From Pseudomonas sp. Q1-7 (GTDB taxonomy: Bacteria > Pseudomonadota > Gammaproteobacteria > Pseudomonadales > Pseudomonadaceae): DNA of 64,000 nt. Each line of letters starts with the position of its first letter. Position 1 is the first letter of the stretch. The stretch is taken from positions 3,612,501-3,676,500 of the forward strand of contig NZ_CP116304.1 of the NCBI RefSeq assembly GCF_028010285.1, written 5' to 3'. The translations under genes and the position numbers were made by a program. The notes beneath the pieces were generated by a model that saw only the letters and a program-made list of their open reading frames with translations, ran no database searches and was not told the origin of the DNA. Positions 18,584-27,770 of the stretch are shown in pieces.

Positions 18584-19811
18584 CGCCGAAGCCCCGGTCG
18601 ATGCCGGTGCGGTGCCGGAAAGTACCCTCGCCCGAGGGGCGTTCGACTTGAGGCAGAAGCGGTCCGGGCAATCCGGGACCTGGAAGATGGTGCTGGCCAT
18701 CCTGGCCGGCGGCCTCTTGTTCATAGCGCTGTTTGTCGGTGGCTTCATGGTTATTTTCAGCTCTGCGCCGAAATCCGACGCCGTCGACGAGGAGAAGGCT
18801 TTCGCCGACCCGGCGCTGCAGCGCAAGGAAACCGACGATGACAGCTACGAGCAGATGCTGAAGAAAAAGCGCCTGCAGATGCAGAAGGAGGCTGATGAAC
18901 AAGAGAAAGCCCGGCAGGAACTGTTGGCCAGCCAGAAAGTGGCGGCCCCTCCCCCGTCTGACGCCGGCAGGGAGAGAGCTCAGCCTGCGCAGCGCCCGCG
19001 TAACGCGGCCAGGGGATCGTCCTCATCCAAGGGTGAACCGCTGACACCCGCGGAACGCCGTCTGAGTGGTGGCGTGGTGATGACGGTCGCCGCTGGCGAG
19101 CAGTCCGGAGGGCGCGCAAAACCCGCTGCCGAAGAGGAAGAGGACCGGGCCACCAACGGCTCAGATCGATCGGAGCTGAACAATCTGGGCGGTACCCGCT
19201 TCGCCAGCACCAAGGCGAAGCTGGCACCGGACGGGACCTACCTGCTGGCCCACAACACCTATGCGCGCTGCGCGCTTTACACGGAAATCATCACGGACAA
19301 CCCGGGGCTGATCGAGTGCCGGCTGACCGATCCGCTGTACTCAGCCAACGGCAGGACGGTGCTGGCCGAGGCCGGGGCCCGCTTGTTCGGCGAGCAGCGC
19401 ACTGCGGTGAAGCAAGGGCAACAGCGGGTGTTCACCGCCTGGACGGAGATGGAGGCCAACAACGGCTCGGATCGGCCGGTCCGCGTGCGCCTGGACAGCC
19501 TCGGCGCCGGCCCCATGGGAGCCAGTGGCACGCAGGCGTGGATCGACAACCACTGGGCGGAACGGACTGGCGGTGCGCTGATGCTGTCGCTGTTCCAGGA
19601 CGTGATGGCGGGCATTTCCAATGCCACCCAGACGTCGAGCAAGGACGGCTACACCGTCAACAACACCGAGCGAAACGTGGAGGGCCTGGGCGAGAAGGTG
19701 CTGGATAGCACGATCAACATCCCACCGACGGCCTACATCCTGCCCGGCACGGTCATGACGGTGATCGTGGCGCGGGATATCGACTTCTCCACCGTCTACG
19801 AAAACCACTGA
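18567..19811 (+). CDS. virB10: VirB10 scaffold protein
   Basis: VirB10 spans both membranes and couples ATP energy to channel opening. The 414-aa product starts at a GTG codon with a GGAGG site. It has a cytoplasmic N-terminus, one membrane segment (MVLAILAGGLLFIALFVGGF, about residues 41-60) and a charged linker rich in Lys, Glu and Gln (KKKRLQMQKEADEQEKARQE). The C-terminal TrbI domain has LPDGTYLLA-like sequence and YILPGTVMTVIVARDIDFS. The usual order virB9-virB10-virB11 is kept. Confidence 0.95.
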   Translation: MQKPNDAEAPVDAGAVPESTLARGAFDLRQKRSGQSGTWKMVLAILAGGLLFIALFVGGFMVIFSSAPKSDAVDEEKAFADPALQRKETDDDSYEQMLKKKRLQMQKEADEQEKARQELLASQKVAAPPPSDAGRERAQPAQRPRNAARGSSSSKGEPLTPAERRLSGGVVMTVAAGEQSGGRAKPAAEEEEDRATNGSDRSELNNLGGTRFASTKAKLAPDGTYLLAHNTYARCALYTEIITDNPGLIECRLTDPLYSANGRTVLAEAGARLFGEQRTAVKQGQQRVFTAWTEMEANNGSDRPVRVRLDSLGAGPMGASGTQAWIDNHWAERTGGALMLSLFQDVMAGISNATQTSSKDGYTVNNTERNVEGLGEKVLDSTINIPPTAYILPGTVMTVIVARDIDFSTVYENH

Positions 19812-19820
19812 GGTGCAGCT

Positions 19821-20858
19821 ATGGATGCTTCACAAGCCATCGGCCTGGCGCCGGATACGCTGCTGCGTGACCGGCTGCTCCAGGCCGGGATAACACAGCG
19901 GCTGGCACGCCCTGGCGTGACCGAGGTCGCGATCAACCGACCCGGCGAGATCTGGACCGACTCCGCGCAGGGTTGGCAGCGCGAAGAGGCTCCCTTCCTG
20001 ACCGAGGCGGCGTGTCAGGCGCTGTATACGGTGATGGGGACCTATGCGAACCGCCCGCTGACGCCTGACTCACCAATCCAGACGCTGGAGCTGCCAGATG
20101 GTGAGCGGGCGCTGGTGGTGGTACCGCCGGCCTGCGAACGCGGAACCTGCTCGATCACGATCCGCAAGCCCTCTCTGGACCGCTTCGCCCTGGGTGATTA
20201 CATCCAGGGCGGGCGATTCGCCCAGGCCAAGGCGGTGGCCACCTCCACCGTCGAGCTGGAGGATTGGCAGCTGGCAATGCGGCGGGCTCATGGTGATGGC
20301 GACTGGGGAACCTTCTTCCCGCTGGCCATCGAGCATCGGCAGAACATCATCATTTTCGGCGGGCCTGGCTCCGGCAAAACCACCTACGGCAAGGCGCTGA
20401 TCGACCTGTACCCGGTGGAGCGCCGGTTGATCACCATCGAAGAGATCAACGAGCTGCAGCTGCCCTTGCACCCAAACCACGTGCACCTGCTGTACGGCGG
20501 CAAGGTGCGGCCGAAGGAGTTGGTGGCGGCCACGCTCCGGATGAAGCCGGATCACCTGTTCCTGGCCGAGCTGACGGGCGATGAAGCCTGGCACTTCATG
20601 GAGATCCTCAACACCGGCAACCCTGGAACGGTGACGACGGCTCACGCCAACGGCAGCCTGGAGGGCTTCGCCCGTATCGCGGGCCTGGTCAAACAGTCTG
20701 TTGTGGGCCAGGGCCTGGAGATGGACTACATCCTGCGCGAGGTTCGGGCCTCGTTCGACGTGGTGGTGTACATGGAGCGCAAGCAGATCCTGGAGGTGCA
20801 CTACGAACCCGAGGCCAAGCTGGCATTGCTCAACAGCAAGAGCGGGAGGGAGGCATGA
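19821..20858 (+). CDS. virB11: VirB11 hexameric ATPase
   Basis: VirB11 is a cytoplasmic AAA-type ATPase that switches between pilus assembly and DNA transfer. The 345-aa product has an N-terminal domain (residues 1-150), the Walker A motif GGPGSGKTTYGKAL near residue 180, the Asp box ITIEEINELQL, a Walker B region LRMKPDHLFLAELTGDEAW and the His box TVTTAHANGS. Its stop overlaps the ATG of the next small gene. Confidence 0.96.
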   Translation: MDASQAIGLAPDTLLRDRLLQAGITQRLARPGVTEVAINRPGEIWTDSAQGWQREEAPFLTEAACQALYTVMGTYANRPLTPDSPIQTLELPDGERALVVVPPACERGTCSITIRKPSLDRFALGDYIQGGRFAQAKAVATSTVELEDWQLAMRRAHGDGDWGTFFPLAIEHRQNIIIFGGPGSGKTTYGKALIDLYPVERRLITIEEINELQLPLHPNHVHLLYGGKVRPKELVAATLRMKPDHLFLAELTGDEAWHFMEILNTGNPGTVTTAHANGSLEGFARIAGLVKQSVVGQGLEMDYILREVRASFDVVVYMERKQILEVHYEPEAKLALLNSKSGREA

Positions 20859-21028
20859 AGTTCCTGCTGATCGGCCTCGGCGTGTTCCTGGCGTTCCTGC
20901 TGATGATCGGCGGGCTAGTCGCCCTCTCCCTGAAGAACGCGGCGGCTCGCAACCTCCACGGTAACGCCCGCTTCGCCAACAACCAGGAGCTTAAGGCCTA
21001 CGAGTATCGCGGCCCTTACGATTCCTGA
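20855..21028 (+). CDS. 57-aa membrane protein resembling the VirD4 N-terminal anchor
   Basis: The product begins MKFLLIGLGVFLAFLLMIGG (one membrane segment, residues 3-25) and continues with LHGNARFANNQELKAYEYRG. The string L-H-G-x-A-R-F/W-A is the hallmark that follows the membrane anchor in VirD4/TraG coupling proteins. The gene overlaps virB11 by 4 bp and has a GGGAGGGAGG site, so it is translated with the secretion operon. The downstream VirD4 lacks exactly this region. I infer that the coupling protein is encoded as two polypeptides, with this one as the anchor. Confidence 0.75.
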   Translation: MKFLLIGLGVFLAFLLMIGGLVALSLKNAAARNLHGNARFANNQELKAYEYRGPYDS

Positions 21029-21069
21029 CTCTCCACCCGGGCCGTCACCATGACGGTCTGACTTTCTCC

Positions 21070-21089
21070 ATTTTCGCGTCCGCGAAAAT
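21070..21089. promoter_or_regulatory. Perfect 8-bp palindrome ATTTTCGC-GTCC-GCGAAAAT, copy 2
   Basis: ATTTTCGCGTCCGCGAAAAT is a perfect 8-4-8 inverted repeat 41 bp upstream of the 98-aa gene. A near copy lies at 13300-13319 after virB4. Such paired sites within a transfer region often bind one element-encoded regulator. A stable stem-loop in RNA is an alternative. Confidence 0.55.
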
Positions 21090-21130
21090 CATCTCCCTGC
21101 GCTGCCGGCGCACGGGAAGGGACATCACTT

Positions 21131-21427
21131 ATGAGCACTCTGCACGCGCAGGCGCGAGGCCGCCTGCCCGCGAACCATTGCGCCTATGCCTTTCAGTTGG
21201 GGTTCGAGGGCGTGGCGTTCATGTCACCGGAGTCGGCGCTCCGCGAGTTTCGCCGCGCGCATCACAACGCACCCGACGCCGACGCCTGGCGCGACTACTC
21301 GGCCGGCGCTGCTGCTGCCCGGGCCGAACGCGTTGAACTGCGCATGACCCCGGAACGCTTCCGGGACTATCAGTTTAAGAAGGCGAAGCAAGATGGCCAA
21401 GACGAAAGCCCCGCAGTACAGCCCTGA
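21131..21427 (+). CDS. Hypothetical protein between the two coupling-protein genes
   Basis: This 98-aa protein starts MSTLHAQARGRLPANHCAYA and has an arginine- and alanine-rich second half (SAGAAAARAERVELRMTPE), predicted mostly helical and soluble. A GGAAGGGA site precedes the ATG. It overlaps virD4 by 35 bp in another frame, so expression is linked to the coupling protein. No family was recognised. By position it could help the coupling protein or regulate it, which is inference. Confidence 0.6.
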   Translation: MSTLHAQARGRLPANHCAYAFQLGFEGVAFMSPESALREFRRAHHNAPDADAWRDYSAGAAAARAERVELRMTPERFRDYQFKKAKQDGQDESPAVQP

Positions 21428-22940
21428 AAATCCGCAGCAGCAGATCGATCAGTATCCGGGGCTGTTGATCGGCAAGCACCCACGCAAGAACCAGTTCCTG
21501 TGCAGCTATGGCCAGACCTTCGTGCTGCTGGCCGCGCCGCCGGGAACCGGCAAGGGGGTGGGGATCGTGATTCCCAATCTGCTGACCTATCCGGATTCGG
21601 TGGTGGTCAATGATCCGAAGTTCGAAAACTGGGAGAAGACCGCTGGCTTCCGGGCGTCCGCCGGGCAGCAGGTGTTTCGCTTCTCCCCCGAGCGACTGGA
21701 AACGCACCGCTGGAACCCGCTCAGCAGCATCAGCCGGGATGAGAACTACCGCCTCGGCGAGATCCGCACGATGGCCCGCGTGCTGTTCGTGTCGGAGAAC
21801 CCGAAGAACCAGGAGTGGTACAACAAGGCCGCCGATGTCTTCGTGGCTCTGGTGCTGTACCTGATGGAGACGCCGGAGCTGCCCTGTACCTTGCCGCAGA
21901 TTTATGAGTTCGCCGCCCTGGGCACAGGGTTGGGCGCCTGGGCACTGCAAGCACTGTCCGAGCGGCAGGCTGGGTCCCGTCCGCTCTCGAAAGAGTGTTT
22001 CCGTGAGCTGAACGGGGTCTACCAGGCGTCGAAGAACACCAGTTCGGGATGGTCCACCACCATGGATATTCTGCGCGGTGTGTTCAGCATGTATGGCGAG
22101 CGAACCGTCGCCTGGGCGGTCTCGGGCGATGACATCGACTTTGCCAAAGCGCGGGAGGTGCGGACCTCGATCTACTTCTGCTGCACCAACGATGCGCTGA
22201 AGAAGTTCGCGCCGCTGATGAACCTGTTCTTCTCGCAGGCCATCAAGCTCAACTCCAGGGTGCTGCCGGAGCAAGGCGGCCATTGTCCGGATGGCTCGTT
22301 GCGCCTGAAGTACCAGCTGCTGTTCCTGATCGACGAGCTCGCGGTCATGGGCCGGATGGAAGAGATGGAGACCGCACCAGCTCTCACCCGGGGCGCGGGC
22401 CTGCGCTTTCTGGTGATCTTCCAGGACAAGGACCAGATTCGCGCCGACCGCTGTTATGGCCGGGAGGCGGCCGACGGCATCATGAAGGCCTTTCACATCG
22501 AGGTGGTCTATGCCCCCGGTGATCCGAAGCTGGCCAAGGAGTACAGCGAACGGCTGGGCAATACGACGGTGCGCGTGATGAACGAGTCGTACAACAAGGG
22601 CAAGCACGGTAGTCGGACGCAGAGCTACAGCTACCAGCCTCGACCGCTGATGCTGCCGCAGGAAATAGACGCGATGCCTTATCACCAGGAGCTGATCTTC
22701 ATCCAGGGTACGACCAATGCCCCGCCGGTGAAGATCAAGGCACGCAAGATCAAGTACTACGAGGATCCGGCGCTCAAGGACCGCGCTGGCCTCCCTCCCC
22801 CATCCGTCCCGGTCGGTGACGAAACCCTGCTGAAGACCCTGACGGTGCCCGTCCGCATCGGCGCCAAGCCTATCGCCGTACAGGCACCGCACGACCAGGA
22901 GATCAAGAGCGAGCTCAGCCGCCGAAACGAAGGCGAGTAA
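21393..22940 (+). CDS. virD4: VirD4-type coupling protein lacking a membrane anchor
   Basis: VirD4 delivers the relaxase-DNA complex to the secretion channel. This 515-aa protein has Walker A APPGTGKGVGIV at residues 48-59, followed by NLLTYPDSVVVNDPKFENW. It also has Walker B LLFLIDELAVMGRMEEME and the late motif RGAGLRFLVIFQDKDQIR. The P-loop normally lies near residue 130 after two membrane segments. Here it is at residue 48 and no hydrophobic segment precedes it. The missing part matches the 57-aa gene at 20855-21028. The start ATG at 21393 is preceded by AAGAAGG. Confidence 0.93.
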   Translation: MAKTKAPQYSPENPQQQIDQYPGLLIGKHPRKNQFLCSYGQTFVLLAAPPGTGKGVGIVIPNLLTYPDSVVVNDPKFENWEKTAGFRASAGQQVFRFSPERLETHRWNPLSSISRDENYRLGEIRTMARVLFVSENPKNQEWYNKAADVFVALVLYLMETPELPCTLPQIYEFAALGTGLGAWALQALSERQAGSRPLSKECFRELNGVYQASKNTSSGWSTTMDILRGVFSMYGERTVAWAVSGDDIDFAKAREVRTSIYFCCTNDALKKFAPLMNLFFSQAIKLNSRVLPEQGGHCPDGSLRLKYQLLFLIDELAVMGRMEEMETAPALTRGAGLRFLVIFQDKDQIRADRCYGREAADGIMKAFHIEVVYAPGDPKLAKEYSERLGNTTVRVMNESYNKGKHGSRTQSYSYQPRPLMLPQEIDAMPYHQELIFIQGTTNAPPVKIKARKIKYYEDPALKDRAGLPPPSVPVGDETLLKTLTVPVRIGAKPIAVQAPHDQEIKSELSRRNEGE

Positions 22941-22994
22941 CCCGCTCCCGCGTCTCCATCCCTGTTTGCGTTATCTGCCCCAGAAGGTACCCCA

Positions 22995-23333
22995 ATGAAA
23001 CAGCGTGTGTATCGCGCGACGGCCCCCTATTGCCGCAAGAAAGTCTCCAGCCTGTTCCTGGCTGGCCTGATCGCCTTCGGCGCGTCCATGTCAGCTGCTG
23101 CCAGTGACCCTTGCGAAGTGACCCTCTGCATGTGGGGCAAGGTGACCGGCCAGGGAGGCGGCAGCGCCTGCTCTGGCGCCATTTCGAAGTTCTTCGGCAT
23201 TCAGGTCTGGAAGCGAGGCAAGTTCAGGGCCGGTGCCACCAGCGATGCTCGGGAAAAATTCCTTGGCAGGTGCACCGAGGCCAAGGGCGAACAGAAACAG
23301 ATCATTCGGAAATTCGGCCGCGTGCTCGGCTAA
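22995..23333 (+). CDS. trbM: TrbM/KikA-type conjugal transfer protein
   Basis: This 112-aa secreted protein has a signal segment (LFLAGLIAFGASMSAAASD) and four cysteines in the pattern PCEVTLCMWGKVTG ... GSACSGAISKFF ... GRCTEA, characteristic of the TrbM/KikA/MpfK family found in IncP-, IncN- and related transfer systems. Its exact role in mating-pair formation is not settled. It ends the T4SS block, about 110 bp before topB. Confidence 0.87.
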   Translation: MKQRVYRATAPYCRKKVSSLFLAGLIAFGASMSAAASDPCEVTLCMWGKVTGQGGGSACSGAISKFFGIQVWKRGKFRAGATSDAREKFLGRCTEAKGEQKQIIRKFGRVLG

Positions 23334-23444
23334 CGCCATTCCTCCACCCTCTCCCCGACTCACACACGACGTTCCACAGCGGGCAACTGCGCGCTGTGCC
23401 TACGCCTGCGTGATGGGTTCCGGGGACTTCAAGGAAAGAACCTG

Positions 23445-25694
23445 ATGCGACTCTTTATTGCAGAGAAACCCCAGCTCGGCGCTGTCATCGCCGAAGCCTT
23501 GGGCGGCGGCACGCGGAAGTCCGGCTACATCGACTGCGGCCGCGACGCGGTCACCTGGTGCATCGGCCACCTGTTGGAGCTGTCTCCACCAGAGGCCCAC
23601 AACCCGGACTATGCGAAATGGAATGCCGAGCACCTGCCGCTGAAAATACGCCCGGTGAAGTATCAGCCCATCGAGCGCACGGCCGACCAGCTCGCCGTGG
23701 TGGGCGAACTGATAGCCCGGGCGTCGGAGATCGTCCACGCCGGCGACCCGGACGAGGAAGGCCAGCTGCTGGTGGACGAAGTGCTGGACTACTTCGGCAA
23801 CCGCAGCCCGGTCAAACGTATCCTGATCAGCGACCTGAACACCAAGGCCGCGCAGAAGGCTCTCGGCGAGCTCCGTGACAACCGCGAATTCCATGGCCTT
23901 TCTGAACGTGGCCGGGCGCGGAGCATTGCCGACCAGCTCTACGGCTTCAACATGACCCGCGCCTACAGCCTCGCCGCGTCGGCCAAGGGCATGAAGGGCG
24001 TGCTGTCGGTCGGCCGGGTGCAGACGCCAATCCTCGGTCTGATTGTCAACCGCTACCTGGCCAACAAGCACCACAAGGACGCGTACTTCCACACCCTGTC
24101 CGCGACCATGGACATGGGCGGCGATCCGATAAAGACCCGCCTGGACCTGAAGGCGCTGGCGAACACCCCGCCGGCGGGCGTGGATCCGACGCCCGCGCTG
24201 GACGACAAGGGCCGCATCCATGATCAGGCCTTCGCGCTGGACATCGTCTCCGCCTGTACCGGTCAGGCTGCCCAGGTGGTCAGTGCCAGCGTGGTGGAAA
24301 AGGAGAAGTCCGCGCCGCTGCCCTTCGCGCTGCTGGATCTGCAAGGTGTGGCCAGTGACGAGCTGGGCTTGAGTTCCCAGGCCACCCTGGATATCACCCA
24401 GCAGCTGCGCGAGAAGTACAAGGCGATCACCTACAACCGCTCCGATTGCGGGTACATGAGCACGGAGCAGTTCGACCAGGCGCAGGAGACCATTGCGCTG
24501 CTGGCCAAGAGTTTTGCCGCCCTGCAGCACGCCGACTGGTTTGCCGACGTAGACCCCAGCCGCAAGAGCCGCGCCGTGGACGACAGCAAGGTGACGGCAC
24601 ACACCGCGATCATCCCGACCCCGACCCTGGTCGACCTCAATCAGATGAGCAAGAACGAGCGCAATGTTTACGCGCTGATCGTTCGCCAGTACCTGATCCA
24701 GTTCCTGCCGCCGAAACGCTTCGATTCGGCATCCGTGGTCTTCGACGTGGCCGGGCACCGCTTCAACGCCAGCGCGACCCAGCTGCGCGACCCGGGCTGG
24801 TCCTCGCTGGTGAAGGACGCGACAACGGACACCGAGAGCGATGCCGGCGACGAGGAGGATCAGGGCACAGAGGCGGCTTCGTCCGGACAGTTCGAGCGCC
24901 TACAGGCGATGGCCAAAGGCGAGGTTGGCACATGCCAGAAGGTCGAGGCCGAACGGAAGAAAACCAGGCCGCTGCCGCTGTACACCGAAAAGACGCTGCT
25001 GGCGGACCTGCGGCGGGTGGCCAGGTACATCAGGGATCCGGCCCTGCGCGCCTTGCTGGTAGACCGTGACGACGGCAAGCAGCAGGAGCACGGTGGCATC
25101 GGTACGCCGTCCACCCGCGCGGCGATGCTGGAGACGCTGCGCAACCGCAACTTCTACACGGTGGAGAGCAAGAAGTTCGTGCCGACGCCGCTGGGTATCT
25201 CCTTCATCCAGCTACTGCCACCGATTGCCACGTCGCCGGACATGACGGCGCTCTGGCACGAGCAGCAGAAGAAGATCGAGGCCGGCGAACTCTCCGTGGA
25301 TGCCTTCCTCGACGAGCTCGACGGTTTCATTGTGCACCAGGTGGCGAACGTCGAACTCGGCGACATCCAGTTCCAGCGCGAAGGCGTCGCGTCGGTGCTG
25401 GCCCTGAAGTGCCCCCAATGCTGCGGTGACCTGGTGCGAACCCCGAAGCTGGTGGCCTGCAAGGCCTGCGAGTTCCGCCTGTTCCCCGTCATCGCGGAAA
25501 AGGCGCTCACCGATGGCCAGATCGAGCAGCTGCTGGCCAAGGGCAAGACGGGCGTCATCAAGGGCTTCAAGAGCAAGGCCGGCAGTGCCTTCGAAGCCAT
25601 GCTGCGGCTGGACAGGGCCACCGGCAAGGTGACCTTCGAATTCCCTCCCAAGAAGCCCGCCAAGGGCACCCAGAAAGCGGCCTCGCGCCGATAA
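23445..25694 (+). CDS. topB: DNA topoisomerase III
   Basis: This 749-aa type IA topoisomerase starts with the toprim domain (MRLFIAEKPQLGAVIAEAL; acidic triad region HAGDPDEEGQLLVDE near residue 105). The conserved SVGRVQTPILGLI follows and then ITYNRSDCGYMS at about residue 328, which carries the active-site tyrosine. A C-terminal zinc ribbon has CPQCCGDL ... CKACEFRLFP. Plasmid- and ICE-encoded TopB proteins process transferred or replicating DNA. It has the same orientation as, and lies close to, ssb. Confidence 0.95.
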   Translation: MRLFIAEKPQLGAVIAEALGGGTRKSGYIDCGRDAVTWCIGHLLELSPPEAHNPDYAKWNAEHLPLKIRPVKYQPIERTADQLAVVGELIARASEIVHAGDPDEEGQLLVDEVLDYFGNRSPVKRILISDLNTKAAQKALGELRDNREFHGLSERGRARSIADQLYGFNMTRAYSLAASAKGMKGVLSVGRVQTPILGLIVNRYLANKHHKDAYFHTLSATMDMGGDPIKTRLDLKALANTPPAGVDPTPALDDKGRIHDQAFALDIVSACTGQAAQVVSASVVEKEKSAPLPFALLDLQGVASDELGLSSQATLDITQQLREKYKAITYNRSDCGYMSTEQFDQAQETIALLAKSFAALQHADWFADVDPSRKSRAVDDSKVTAHTAIIPTPTLVDLNQMSKNERNVYALIVRQYLIQFLPPKRFDSASVVFDVAGHRFNASATQLRDPGWSSLVKDATTDTESDAGDEEDQGTEAASSGQFERLQAMAKGEVGTCQKVEAERKKTRPLPLYTEKTLLADLRRVARYIRDPALRALLVDRDDGKQQEHGGIGTPSTRAAMLETLRNRNFYTVESKKFVPTPLGISFIQLLPPIATSPDMTALWHEQQKKIEAGELSVDAFLDELDGFIVHQVANVELGDIQFQREGVASVLALKCPQCCGDLVRTPKLVACKACEFRLFPVIAEKALTDGQIEQLLAKGKTGVIKGFKSKAGSAFEAMLRLDRATGKVTFEFPPKKPAKGTQKAASRR

Positions 25695-25709
25695 CCAAGG
25701 AGCAGACCT

Positions 25710-26162
25710 ATGGCTCGCGGTATCAACAAAGTCACGCTGGTGGGTCACCTCGGTGGCGATCCGGAAACCCGCCACTCTCCCAACGGTAACGCCGTCACCA
25801 CCATTTCCCTGGCCACCAGCGAGAGCTGGAAGGACAAGCAGAGCGGCCAGCAGCAGGAGCGCACCGAATGGCACCGCGTGGTGTTCTTCGGGCGCCTGGC
25901 TGAAGTCGCCGGGGAGTACCTGAGCAAGGGGAGTCAGGTCTACATCGAGGGCAGTCTGCGCACCCGCAAATGGGACAAGGACGGCGAGGACCGCTACACC
26001 ACCGAAGTGGTGGTCGACATGAACGGCACCCTGCTGCTGCTCGGCGGCCGTCCCGAGGATGGCAGCGCGCCACGCCCAGCGCGTGAAGCCCGGCAGCCCT
26101 CACAGCCCGCTCCGCAGCCGGAGAGGGACGACGACGGCTTCGACTCCGATCTCCCCTTCTAA
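25710..26162 (+). CDS. ssb: Single-stranded DNA-binding protein
   Basis: SSB protects single-stranded DNA during transfer and replication. The 150-aa product has the full OB fold ([21 protein letters not shown], then [20 protein letters not shown] and [19 protein letters not shown]). It has a disordered Pro/Gln-rich linker and the acidic tip DSDLPF that binds partner proteins. It follows topB by 15 bp. Element-borne SSB helps the incoming strand survive in a new host. Confidence 0.97.
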   Translation: MARGINKVTLVGHLGGDPETRHSPNGNAVTTISLATSESWKDKQSGQQQERTEWHRVVFFGRLAEVAGEYLSKGSQVYIEGSLRTRKWDKDGEDRYTTEVVVDMNGTLLLLGGRPEDGSAPRPAREARQPSQPAPQPERDDDGFDSDLPF

Positions 26163-26398
26163 CCCCGTCCCCTCTGACCCGGTCAGGGGCCGCGCCCCCG
26201 GCTCGTCGTGCAGCTCCACCGCACGGCGAACGGAGGCACGGGCGAAGCCTCGCCCTTGACCGCCTCCCCCAATCAGCCTCACGGCGGGTGCCCAGGGAGC
26301 GCTCTTCCCCCTGGGCGCCTGCCTCCCGGCGAGGGCGGGGATGCAAGGGGCGGAGCCCTTTGCGCTTCCAACTCAACTCATGACATCGAGGATCTTCT

Positions 26399-27136
26399 AT
26401 GGACCTTCAGAACTCCATTCACTTCATCCTGCAGGGCAAGGGCGGCATCGGTAAAAGCTTCATCTGCGCGGTCCTCTCGCAGTGGCTCAAGGACCAGACC
26501 GACCAGCTCTACCCCTACGACACCGACCAGGAGAACACCACGTTCAAGCACTACAAGGCCATCGGCGCCGAGCACATCCCGTTGATGAACGACTCCCGGA
26601 CCATAGATGCCAAGCGTTTCGACGCCCTGATCGAGAAATTGCTCACTCCCGAATCGGGCATTGCCGTGATCGACAACGGCGCCAACACCTTCTCCCCGCT
26701 GCTCGCCTACCTGGTCGAGAACGATGTGATCAACTTCCTGCAGGAGAACGGCAAGAAGGTCTTCATCCATACCGTCGTCGGCGGGGGCGATACCTTTCTC
26801 GATACCGCAATTGGCTTCAGATCAATTACCGAGGGTGTGCCAGAAGCCCCACTGGTGCTCTGGATGAACGAGCACTTCGGCACCCTGCAGTCACCGGATG
26901 GCAAGGGTTTCACCGAGATGGCCGTGTACTTGGAAAACCAGGACCGCATAGCCGGTACCGTGCTGCTGGCTGCACGTAACCACCAGACCTATGGCGACGA
27001 CATCAAGCGGATGAACCAGCTGCGCCTGACCTTCGATGAGGTCATGAGGTCCACGGCGTTCAGCATCATGGAGAAGCAGCGCCTGAAGCAGGTTGCCCGG
27101 GACATCTATCACCAGCTTGACGAGATCCAGTTCTAA
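26399..27136 (+). CDS. traL: TraL-like P-loop protein of the IncP type
   Basis: This 245-aa protein has an N-terminal deviant Walker motif (HFILQGKGGIGKSFICAVL, residues 8-26) and YPYDTDQENTTFKHYKAI, both matching the TraL proteins of IncP-type transfer regions, related to ParA/MinD ATPases. Its precise role in conjugation is not well defined. It is followed 9 bp later by traM. The 236-bp gap before it has several GC-rich inverted repeats and may contain its promoter. Confidence 0.82.
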   Translation: MDLQNSIHFILQGKGGIGKSFICAVLSQWLKDQTDQLYPYDTDQENTTFKHYKAIGAEHIPLMNDSRTIDAKRFDALIEKLLTPESGIAVIDNGANTFSPLLAYLVENDVINFLQENGKKVFIHTVVGGGDTFLDTAIGFRSITEGVPEAPLVLWMNEHFGTLQSPDGKGFTEMAVYLENQDRIAGTVLLAARNHQTYGDDIKRMNQLRLTFDEVMRSTAFSIMEKQRLKQVARDIYHQLDEIQF

Positions 27137-27145
27137 GAGGCCGCC

Positions 27146-27751
27146 ATGGATGAGCAACAGCGGGAGTTGATCGCCGTCGAGGTGTTCAAACGAACAGGTA
27201 TCGCGCTCAGTGCAGATGATCCGGTGTTTGTGGTCGCCGATCTCTGCAAGGAGATCATCAAGAGCGATACGGAACTCTATATCGACAAACAGCAAGCGGT
27301 GCTCAAGGCCATTCGCGAGATTCCTGGCGCAATCAGCGATGCAGTGGAAGTTGTCGCCAAGTCCGTGGACCGGGCTGAGGAGATAACGCGCGAATTGGCC
27401 GAAGCGGCGGTCGATAAAGCCAAGGCTGAAGCCACTGAAGCGATTACAGCAGCATTGGTCGCGCACTTGAGCGGAGCCAATGACAGTCTTGCCGAGTTGG
27501 AGCGACGCTTGAAATTGGTCGGCAGTTCTTTGCGCGCCCCAAAGGCGTCGCGCTTGAACATGGTATTGGGAGTTTCGCTATTGCTCTGCGCAGTAATGCT
27601 TCCACTATCCATGCTGATACAGCAGTCGGCACTGGAAAAAGCACAGCAGGAATCTCAGTACTACTTGCGCGAACTTACCACCCTGGAGCGCAGCATCGAG
27701 CAACTTCCGCCGATGCTGCAGGAGAAGATCAAAAGGAACGCAAAGCCCTGA
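27146..27751 (+). CDS. traM: TraM-like membrane protein
   Basis: This 201-aa protein starts MDEQQRELIAVEVFKRTGIAL with DDPVFVVADL, as in TraM of IncP plasmids. It then has a long Ala/Glu-rich helix, predicted coiled coil (VDRAEEITRELAEAAVDKAK), and one membrane segment (MVLGVSLLLCAVMLPLSML, near residue 145). A second coiled-coil segment follows. It partners traL in an operon and converges on traK. Confidence 0.75.
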   Translation: MDEQQRELIAVEVFKRTGIALSADDPVFVVADLCKEIIKSDTELYIDKQQAVLKAIREIPGAISDAVEVVAKSVDRAEEITRELAEAAVDKAKAEATEAITAALVAHLSGANDSLAELERRLKLVGSSLRAPKASRLNMVLGVSLLLCAVMLPLSMLIQQSALEKAQQESQYYLRELTTLERSIEQLPPMLQEKIKRNAKP

Positions 27752-27770
27752 GTGGTTGCCGGGCAGCATC

